Virus record (IMG/VR): IMGVR_UViG_3300020122_000665
Span: 21,476-85,475 of that record
Length of the DNA stretch: 64,000 bases
Origin: a virus
Direction: 5' to 3' (one strand)
Position 1 is the first letter of the stretch. Every line of letters starts with the position of its first letter. Position numbers and translations under genes: made by a program. The notes under the pieces are model-generated. The model ran no database searches. It was not told the DNA's origin and saw only the letters and a list, made by a program, of their open reading frames with translations. Below, piece after piece: positions 58,474 through 64,000 of the stretch.

Positions 58474-59069
58474 TAGCCCGCGACGAGGCGCGCGCTCTGC
58501 CCCGGCAGCGCGTTGGACATGTGCGCGTTGATGGACGTCTTCAGCGCGTTCGCGAGCGCCTGCGACGACGCGGCGTCGCTCGCGTCCGCCGTGGCGACGC
58601 TGTTGACGCCGTCGTTGTTGAAGTGCACGCCCGCCTGCGTCAGGTGGGCGTTGAACTTCGCCTTGATGAGGTTGAGCAGGGTGTTGGCCGTGCCCTGGTC
58701 GGACGCGATGACGCCCGTGGCGAGCGTGTTCGTCGTGTCCTGCGCCTTGTGCGCGACGCCGGGCCCGTTCGTCGACGGGGTGATCACCGCGTCGGCGTCG
58801 TTGATGTGGCCGAGCCAGGCGCCGGCGACCGCCGAGCTGGCGTTGAGCATCCCGCTCGACACGCCGGGGCCGCCGCCGAAGATGATCGCCATCTGGTTGG
58901 CGAGCGCGATCGTCGACGGCAGGTCGGTCGCGTTCGTCGCGGTGACGGTCTGCTCGCTCGCGTCGATGTGGAACGAGCCGGCCGCGCCGATCGCGAGGCG
59001 ACGCGTGTCGTTGATGGCCTTCCAGAGGTCGGCCTGCTCGGGGGAGATCTTGCGGACGGTCAGCGCCAT
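58473..59069 (-). CDS. capsid-associated protein, possible decoration protein
   Basis: 198 residues directly after the capsid gene. ALTVRKISPEQADLWKAIND, then a Thr/Ala/Asn-rich body (FHIDASEQTVTATNATDLPS, LLNLIKAKFNAHLTQAGVHF). Position next to the major capsid gene fits a decoration or head-stabilising protein; no family is recognised. Confidence 0.5.
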   Translation of the reverse strand: MALTVRKISPEQADLWKAINDTRRLAIGAAGSFHIDASEQTVTATNATDLPSTIALANQMAIIFGGGPGVSSGMLNASSAVAGAWLGHINDADAVITPSTNGPGVAHKAQDTTNTLATGVIASDQGTANTLLNLIKAKFNAHLTQAGVHFNNDGVNSVATADASDAASSQALANALKTSINAHMSNALPGQSARLVAG

Positions 59070-59175
59070 CGGTGGCCTCGGCGTTGGAGTGGTTACAGCA
59101 AGCGCCCGTCGGTGCCGTGGGCGTCGACGGGCGCTCGCTGCTGGTCGCGGTGGATGTTGCGGTGGAGCCGTCGCC

Positions 59176-60213
59176 TTACGGCGTGGCGACGTTCTTGCGG
59201 ATGCCGCAGGCGTTGGGCCGGTCGATGACGAGCGCCGGCTTGATCTGCGCGGTGATCTTGCGCGAGTCGCCCGTCGGCCCGAGCTCGTAGACCTTCATGC
59301 CGAGCGGCATCGGGCCGCCACCGTCGTTGAGATCCTGCTCGCCGAGGTCGTAGTAGGCGGGGAACTGCTCCGTCTCGGCGACCTGCTGCAGGAGCACCAC
59401 GTAGGCGTACTGCGTGTTGAGGTAGAAGATCTGGTTCGCGGTGGCGTCCTTGTCCTTCATGAACAGGCAGCCCTCGATGTCCATCACCTCGACCTTGTAG
59501 CCGAGCTTGACGGTGCCGCGCGCGAGGTCGAGCGAGTCGGTGGTGAAGCGCTGGTTCGGAAAGAACTTGTTGCGGATGGTGTAGAAGACCTTCGGCGAGC
59601 AGATGGCGAGATCGGGCTGCTCGCCGCACGCCGTGTAGATCGTGTCGCCGATGTCCTTCGCCAGGTTGTCGAGCGTCACGTCGGTCGAGACGCCCGGGTC
59701 GACGACGTTGCCGCGGAAGGTCGTGTTCGCGGCCTGCGTGCGGTCGATCGTCCCGTAGGTGTTGTTGTCGAGCAGCGCGGTGCCGAGACCGACCATCGCG
59801 TTGCCGCCGCCGCCCGAGAAGACGTCGACGTTCATCGCCGACGCGGCCGCCATGATGCCGTTCTCGAGCGAACGGAACAGCGGGCGCATGAAGTCGGCCG
59901 GGCTCGTCGACGTGGCCGCGGCCGCCTCGACGTCGCCGGTGACCTTGAAGTTCGCGCGGTAGCGCGCCCACGGCAGCGTGAACGCCGCCACCGCGTCCGT
60001 GCCGGTGTTCGAGACGTCCGCGCCCTCGGCGTAGGTCTCGGCGAGCGCGCCCGAGAGCTCGATCGACTTGAAGAACGCCTGGCCCCCGCCCTTCTCGGCG
60101 CGGAGCAGGCGCAGCGTGCGCGCCCGGCGGTTGACGGTGCGCATGACGCGCGGGCGGAAGTCGACGGAGAGCGCGCCCTTGACGGCGCTGAGCAGCATGG
60201 GATTGTCGGCCAT
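59176..60213 (-). CDS. major capsid protein
   Basis: 345 residues from ATG 60213 (gagg upstream). N-terminal helical arm (MADNPMLLSAVKGALSVDFR), then SIELSGALAETYAEGADVSN, a P-domain-like middle and a C-terminal FPAYYDLGEQDLNDGGGPMP, then YELGPTGDSRKITAQIK. The order scaffold - capsid - small head protein and the fold-like pattern support an HK97-type capsid. No protease gene was seen, so it is probably uncleaved. Confidence 0.75.
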   Translation of the reverse strand: MADNPMLLSAVKGALSVDFRPRVMRTVNRRARTLRLLRAEKGGGQAFFKSIELSGALAETYAEGADVSNTGTDAVAAFTLPWARYRANFKVTGDVEAAAATSTSPADFMRPLFRSLENGIMAAASAMNVDVFSGGGGNAMVGLGTALLDNNTYGTIDRTQAANTTFRGNVVDPGVSTDVTLDNLAKDIGDTIYTACGEQPDLAICSPKVFYTIRNKFFPNQRFTTDSLDLARGTVKLGYKVEVMDIEGCLFMKDKDATANQIFYLNTQYAYVVLLQQVAETEQFPAYYDLGEQDLNDGGGPMPLGMKVYELGPTGDSRKITAQIKPALVIDRPNACGIRKNVATP

Positions 60214-60278
60214 GGTCATCCTCGCGGCCGCACGCAGCGGCACGCTCTTGAGGCCATCCCGACGCTCCCCCTCGACGG

Positions 60279-60321
60279 GAAAACGCAAAACGGGCGCTGC
60301 GCACTACGCGCAGACGCCCGT
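60279..60321 (-). terminator. hairpin with T-rich tail between scaffold and capsid genes
   Basis: On the minus strand acgggcg-t-ctgcgc pairs with gcgcag-cgcccgt (60321-60308 and 60302-60290) around a 5-base loop, followed by a T-rich tail (ttttgcgtttt). This looks like an intrinsic terminator or attenuator placed inside the head operon, upstream of the capsid gene. It could set the ratio of scaffold to capsid mRNA, or capsid may have its own promoter. Confidence 0.6.
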
Positions 60322-60340
60322 TTGTCGGTGCGGCCTGATT

Positions 60341-61117
60341 TTACTGGTTGATCTCGCTCTTGACGGCGTCGAACCCGCCCGGGACTCGGGCGAAGACGTT
60401 CTCCCACTTCTCGTCGTCGGTGGGCTCGCGCTGGTCGCCGCTGCCCCGCTGCGCGGGACGGTTCGTCGGGCGCTCCGTTGGCGCCTTCTTCTTCTTCGCG
60501 TCGGGGACGACGGCGGGGATCCACTCCTTCGCGGATTCGGACCGCAGCCAGTCGGCGACGCCCTTCTCGAGGTCGTCGAACTCCTCGACCTCGGGCTCGC
60601 TGCCCTCGACGCGAGAGCGCTTGACGGCCATGCGCGCCTTCGCCTCGGCGTCGAACTTGAGGACGCCCTTCACCTCGAGGTGCGTGAGGAGGGCATCGAG
60701 CCGCTCGCCCTTGATGTTGGCGGCGTCGAGCTTCGCGCGGATGACCGTGCGCTGCTTGTCCTTCGCGTTCTCGACGGCGATGCGCTTGCGCTCCTTCTCC
60801 TCGTTCGAGGCGCGCTGCTCGCTCGCCTCGAGCTTCTTCTCGAGCTGCTCGATGCGCTGCTTCTGCGTGCGCTTCTCCTCGTCACCGGCGGCGGCGGCCT
60901 GCTTCGCCTTCTCCGCCTCCTCGGCCTTCTTCTTCTCCGCCTCGGGGTCGACGGGCGGGGCCTTCGGGAGGATCTCCTTGAGGGTCTCGGGGAGCTTGGC
61001 CAGGAGCTCCGATCCGAACTTGTCGAACCGCGTCTCCCACCGCCGATTCGTCTCCTTCAGAGCCGCGTTGAGCGCGGCCTGCGTGATCGGCTTGTCGTCG
61101 GGAATCTCTTCGGCCAT
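60341..61117 (-). CDS. capsid scaffolding protein
   Basis: 258 residues from ATG 61117 (ggggagatgctgcg). Almost entirely charged coiled coil (PEAEKKKAEEAEKAKQAAAA, RIEQLEKKLEASEQRASNEE) with a Lys/Pro-rich end (DAKKKKAPTERPTNRPAQRG). This composition directly before a capsid gene is typical of scaffolds, which guide prohead assembly and then leave. Confidence 0.75.
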   Translation of the reverse strand: MAEEIPDDKPITQAALNAALKETNRRWETRFDKFGSELLAKLPETLKEILPKAPPVDPEAEKKKAEEAEKAKQAAAAGDEEKRTQKQRIEQLEKKLEASEQRASNEEKERKRIAVENAKDKQRTVIRAKLDAANIKGERLDALLTHLEVKGVLKFDAEAKARMAVKRSRVEGSEPEVEEFDDLEKGVADWLRSESAKEWIPAVVPDAKKKKAPTERPTNRPAQRGSGDQREPTDDEKWENVFARVPGGFDAVKSEINQ

Positions 61118-61141
61118 CGCAGCATCTCCCCACGCGCTCAA

Positions 61142-61436
61142 TCGGCGCGTTTCCGGCCCTGGTAATCGTTCCGTCGACGGTGAGCCGTGGCCCGTCGGGA
61201 ACGTGCCGGCGTGGTGCTGCTACAGGGCTCGGCGACAACGCCGTGGCGTCGTCGAGCTCGTGCCGTCCGCGACCTCCGCCTGGTGCATCGCCACGACTTC
61301 GGGCGACGGAGGTGCAAACGTTGGTGGTGCAGCGGCGCAGGCATCGCGCAGCGATGTAGAGGAGGCAGACCTCGACGAGTTGCCGCCGAGGTCGCGATCG
61401 CCGCACCGAAGCGTGGCGAGTGGTTTTTTGTCGATG
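61142..61436. other. gap between tRNA-Thr and scaffold genes
   Basis: 295 bases. No minus-strand frame looks like protein. A plus-strand stem (tcgccgc/gcgtggcga, near 61398-61418) is followed by tttttt, so it might terminate plus-strand transcription, but no plus-strand gene ends here. A scaffold promoter may lie here. Confidence 0.35.
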
Positions 61437-61509
61437 AGCCCCGAGCAGGAATCGAACCTGCGACCGTCGGCTTACGAAGCCGCTGCTCTGCCGTCTGAGC
61501 TACAGGGGC
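61437..61509 (-). tRNA. tRNA-Thr (anticodon CGT)
   Basis: 73 bases fold as a full cloverleaf on the minus strand. The acceptor is gcccctg/tcggggc (one mismatch, one wobble), D stem gctc/gagc, anticodon stem gcggc/gccga with loop ttcgtaa, T arm gcagg-ttcgatt-cctgc, discriminator T; CCA is not encoded. It reads ACG. The same anticodon is present in the attP tRNA fragment at 36450, but the sequences differ, so this is a separate phage tRNA. It lies inside the late head operon. Confidence 0.9.
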
Positions 61510-61521
61510 CAGGAACTACGG

Positions 61522-61594
61522 AGCGGCAAGCGGGAATCGAACCCGCAACGTCCGGCTTGGAAGGCCAGCGCTCTGCCAGTTGAGCTATCGCCGC
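61522..61594 (-). tRNA. tRNA-Gly (anticodon TCC)
   Basis: 73 bases with cloverleaf on the minus strand: acceptor gcggcga/ttgccgc, D stem gctc/gagc, anticodon stem ctggc/gccgg with loop cttccaa, T arm gcggg-ttcgatt-cccgc, discriminator T; CCA not encoded. It reads GGA, a rare glycine codon in GC-rich genomes. It would be made with the head genes. Confidence 0.92.
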
Positions 61595-61599
61595 ATGAA

Positions 61600-61797
61600 T
61601 CAGCAGCCGTCGCCGTCGTTGTCGAAGTCGCCGCCGCCGGCGCTTCCCTCGTCGATGGCGCGCTGCGGGTGCGTCGCCGGGCGCCCGGTGAGCACCTCCT
61701 CGTGAAGCGCCGCCTGCGCCGCGGTGCCCGGCTCGTGGATCGGGTTGCCGTCTCCGTCGCAACAGACGTGCTTGCCGTCGGGAAGCTCCTTGATCAT
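61600..61797 (-). CDS. 65-residue acidic protein, unknown
   Basis: MIKELPDGKHVCCDGDGNPI ... GGGDFDNDGDGC. The two ends carry D-N/G-D-G-(D/N) calcium-binding-like clusters and cysteines. It lies between the MuF-like gene and the tRNAs. Function unknown. Confidence 0.55.
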   Translation of the reverse strand: MIKELPDGKHVCCDGDGNPIHEPGTAAQAALHEEVLTGRPATHPQRAIDEGSAGGGDFDNDGDGC

Positions 61798-61800
61798 CGG

Positions 61801-62853
61801 TCACTCCTCGTCGGGTAGCGCGTCGGCCTCTTCGATTACGTCGGACCACGACTCGTGCCATGCAGCCGCTCTGCATCCGCATTGCGGATGCACCGGCGGG
61901 TCAGTGACTTCGTCGCCGCTTTCGGTGACGAACGAGCCGCCGATGGGCGCCACCGTGCCGTGCAGCGAGCGGCACTCGGCGCACGTACGATCGCCGGTCG
62001 CCGACCAGATGCGCGCGAGTCCCGGGACCTGCTTCGCCGCTTGCCACAGCGCTTGGTGGTTCTGGTACGCGTACGCCGCCGAGGTCTCGGTGCGCACGAT
62101 GCGCGCCGCCCACGGGCGATAGCGATTGAAGAGCCCCTCGGCGATGTCCTCGACGACGGCGCCTGGCTGTCCCTTGATGCCGCGCAGCGCGACCAGGCCC
62201 GTCGGCCCGCCGAGCTTCACCAGCCGGTTCGTCGCCTCGTAGATCGACTCCTTCGACGCGAGAGAGACCGCCAGCGACTCGCGGATGTCGTCGGCGATGT
62301 TCGTCGGCGCCGCCTCGCCGCGCCCCGGCTCGTAGTGCGCGTCGGCGTAGCGCGCAGCTGACGTCTCGAACCTCGGGATGAGGTAGGAGTCGCCGCTCGC
62401 CATGATCGAGACGAGGTTGATCGAGACGCGCTGCTCGGCGCCGGCGAAGATCCCCGACAGCCGCGCGATCTCGTTCTCGAGGGTGCTCGCCGCGAGGCGC
62501 GCCGCGCGATAGGACGTATCGGTGAGCTGATCGAGCACCGCGCCGCCGACGCGCTGCTCGATGTCGCGGAACGCCTGCTCGAGGCTCGCGAGCACCGAGC
62601 GATACTTCTGCGCGGTGAATCGCAGATCGCCGTCTGGCACGTCGCGCAGCCACCGCTCGTACTTCTGCGCGGTCTCGACCATCGCCCGCTTCAGGACGGG
62701 CAGCACCTTCGCAAGCGCCGGCTCGTGCAGCGCTGCCACCTCTTCGCTGACCCGCGCCATCTCGCGGCGCACATCGGCGATCTGCTTCTTCGTCGCGCGC
62801 ACCGGAGCGTCGCGGCCAGGCGCGCGATCCTCGACGGGGAGCGAAGCGGCCAT
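61801..62853 (-). CDS. MuF/SPP1 gp7-like minor head protein
   Basis: 350 residues. N-terminal coiled coil, then the C-terminal domain with RTETSAAYAYQNHQALWQAA, RIWSATGDRTCAECRSLHGT and PPVHPQCGCRAAAW. This is the conserved Arg-Thr-Glu, CxxC and HPxCxC pattern of the phage head morphogenesis family. A few copies sit inside the capsid near the portal and aid genome ejection or portal assembly. The portal gene should lie upstream. Confidence 0.85.
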   Translation of the reverse strand: MAASLPVEDRAPGRDAPVRATKKQIADVRREMARVSEEVAALHEPALAKVLPVLKRAMVETAQKYERWLRDVPDGDLRFTAQKYRSVLASLEQAFRDIEQRVGGAVLDQLTDTSYRAARLAASTLENEIARLSGIFAGAEQRVSINLVSIMASGDSYLIPRFETSAARYADAHYEPGRGEAAPTNIADDIRESLAVSLASKESIYEATNRLVKLGGPTGLVALRGIKGQPGAVVEDIAEGLFNRYRPWAARIVRTETSAAYAYQNHQALWQAAKQVPGLARIWSATGDRTCAECRSLHGTVAPIGGSFVTESGDEVTDPPVHPQCGCRAAAWHESWSDVIEEADALPDEE

Positions 62854-62857
62854 GGAA

Positions 62858-63121
62858 CTACCCCTTCGGGCGATCGACCACGCCGCGCTCGAGGATCGTC
62901 AGCTTCGCCCACTCGAGCTTCCCGACGGTCTCGTAGCGATTCAGCATCGGGGAGCACCGCATGTAGAGGTGCTCGCCCTCGTCGACCACGGCGACGAGCG
63001 TCTCGATGCGACCCGCCTCGGCGTCGACGAGCATCTCCTTCAGGAGCGCGACGACGTGCTCTTGACGCTCGGTGCGCTCCTTCTCCGCGACCGGCACGAT
63101 GTCGAGTTGCGGCGGCGCCAT
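62858..63121 (-). CDS. 87-residue head-region protein, unknown
   Basis: MAPPQLDIVPVAEKERTERQ then VDEGEHLYMRCSPMLNRYET. ATG follows the deformylase stop by overlap. It is small and helical-beta mixed. No family recognised. Confidence 0.55.
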   Translation of the reverse strand: MAPPQLDIVPVAEKERTERQEHVVALLKEMLVDAEAGRIETLVAVVDEGEHLYMRCSPMLNRYETVGKLEWAKLTILERGVVDRPKG

Positions 63122-63792
63122 CAGGTCGCGGCGGCCGCCGCCGCCTCCTGCACGATCACCGTCGGCGCGTGCACGCCCTCGGGCAGCGCCGCCGCGCGCG
63201 CCGCGTCCGCCGCCACGCGCTCCGGCGTCTTCTCGTAGGCGATGTAGCCGCCCGCGTTCTTCCTGGCGTGGCGGTTCATCATCTCGCGCTTCAGCACCGA
63301 CGCGTGGTCGATGAGCAGCTTCCCGTCGAGGTGCTCGATCTCGTGCTGCACCTCGCGCGCCTCAAGACCGCTGAGCATGAACGTCCGCGGCTCGCCGTCC
63401 TTCACGTCGACGTAGGTGACGCCGCACTCGAAGAAGCGCTCGACGGGGATGAAGGTGTTCGGGAAGGAGAGGCAGCCCTCGAGCTTCCTCTCCTTCTTCG
63501 CGCCCGGATCGACGGTGAGCACCGGGTTGATCATGACGACCGGCTCGTCGTTGAGCCGCACCGCCATCATCCGCACCGAGGACCCGATCTGCGGCGCCGC
63601 GAGGCCGAGGCCGCCGGCGACGAGCATGGTGTCGCGCAGCCCGACGGCGAGCGCGCGGATCTCGTCGGTGATTCGACTGACCGGCACGCACGGCTCGCGA
63701 AGGATCTTGTTCGGGTAGAGCAGCAGGCGCCGCAGGTCCGTCGGCTCGAACCGCGCCGCGCGCATCTCGCCGAGCGTCTTCTGTCGCTCCAT
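63121..63792 (-). CDS. def: peptide deformylase
   Basis: 223 residues with ggagggcgaac upstream. All three motifs are present: GLGLAAPQ (61-68), EGCLS (105-109, metal-binding Cys107) and QHEIEHLDG (149-157, metal-binding His150 and His154, catalytic Glu151). It removes the formyl group from new proteins. Phages with a deformylase are known, mostly marine; here it is in the late head operon. The C-terminal extension (about 55 residues, Ala-rich) is longer than in minimal phage enzymes. Confidence 0.92.
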   Translation of the reverse strand: MERQKTLGEMRAARFEPTDLRRLLLYPNKILREPCVPVSRITDEIRALAVGLRDTMLVAGGLGLAAPQIGSSVRMMAVRLNDEPVVMINPVLTVDPGAKKERKLEGCLSFPNTFIPVERFFECGVTYVDVKDGEPRTFMLSGLEAREVQHEIEHLDGKLLIDHASVLKREMMNRHARKNAGGYIAYEKTPERVAADAARAAALPEGVHAPTVIVQEAAAAAAT

Positions 63793-63834
63793 GTTCGCCC
63801 TCCTCCAAGGGTGAGAACGTCCGCGCGGCGTCAG

Positions 63835-64000
63835 CTACGCCGAGATCTTGACGATGGTGCCGACCGCGCCGCCGGCGCCCGACGCGCCGGTGCCGGCGCC
63901 CGCGCCGAGCGCGCCGCCGTTGACCTGGATGGTGCCGTCGACGCTCGCGGCGCTCACGCGGCGCTGCAGGAGCACGCCGCCGCCGCCGCCGCCGCCGCCG
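63835..64000 (-). CDS. glycine-rich structural protein, 3' part only
   Basis: The last 54 residues before the stop are visible: a run of about six Gly, VLLQRRVSAASVDGTIQVNG, then GALGAGAGTGASGAGGAVGT and IVKISA. The gene continues past the window edge. Gly-rich beta-roll sequence of this type is common in fibre or surface proteins. The ccg run at 63983-64000 is codons for the poly-Gly. Confidence 0.6.
   Translation of the reverse strand, partial: GGGGGGGGVLLQRRVSAASVDGTIQVNGGALGAGAGTGASGAGGAVGTIVKISA

Noticed and set aside
60348-61583. Plus-strand frame with EQESNLRPSAYEAAALPSE and GIEPATSGLEGQ
   Set aside because: Antisense to the two tRNA genes and the scaffold gene; typical tRNA-antisense artefact.
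63983-64000. ccg triplet run at the window end
   Set aside because: It is in frame as poly-Gly codons of the partial gene; not treated as a separate repeat element.

Overview
The window is almost entirely the genome of a temperate, contractile-tailed bacteriophage of high GC content. It carries a sheath, tube, tape measure, baseplate J and hub/spike genes, a phage capsid gene set, an immunity region with two divergent XRE-family regulators, and a tyrosine integrase beside a tRNA 3' fragment that looks like attP. Because phage genes lie on both sides of that site, the sequence looks like free or circularised phage DNA rather than a prophage boundary. The host is not shown directly. The GC content and a lipoprotein with a CGGxGQxCC pattern suggest a Myxococcota-like bacterium; this is inference. 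Terminase, portal and a recognisable endolysin are not in the window and probably lie beyond the right edge.

Layout. (1) 1-12.9 kb, plus strand: a repressor-controlled early operon. It starts with tiny genes whose ribosome binding sites lie in or beside strong hairpins, then a pentapeptide-repeat protein, a DUF3560-methyltransferase fusion and many ATGA/GTGA-coupled small zinc-ribbon proteins. Its DNA-modification block holds a Mom-like GNAT protein, a C5-cytosine methyltransferase and a DndC-like PP-loop enzyme. (2) 12.8-22.25 kb, minus strand: the leftward replication operon, read from a Cro-like gene through RusA, DUF2303, a DUF1376 replication protein and DnaB to an adenine methyltransferase and a phage sigma factor. 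(3) 22.25-23.4 kb: the immunity region with Cro-like and CI-like genes, a stand-alone response-regulator receiver protein, and two of the three copies of a shared operator/promoter. The third copy, at 1.0 kb, drives region 1. (4) 23.4-36.3 kb, plus strand: the recombination and accessory operon, with a PD-(D/E)XK nuclease, HNH protein, radical SAM enzyme, a protein with an SSB-like DDDIPF tail, RtcB RNA ligase, DUF4031, an S24-type peptidase, an excisionase-like protein and the integrase, followed by attP. (5) 36.5-64 kb, minus strand: late genes. Read leftward from the right edge these are a glycine-rich partial gene, peptide deformylase, MuF-like head protein, two tRNA genes, scaffold, capsid, connectors, sheath, tube, tail assembly chaperone with a probable -1 frameshift, tape measure, baseplate, fibres (one with an SGNH esterase domain) and membrane/lysis candidates. 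One plus-strand lipoprotein gene interrupts the fibre genes.

How it fits together: the CI-like protein probably represses three promoters through the TGCACTAGTGCA-type operator. On induction the phage would express the modification and small-protein operon, the replication operon and the recombination operon. The sigma factor at the end of the replication operon is then a natural candidate to switch on the leftward late genes. The encoded tRNAs and RtcB fit translation or tRNA repair late in infection.
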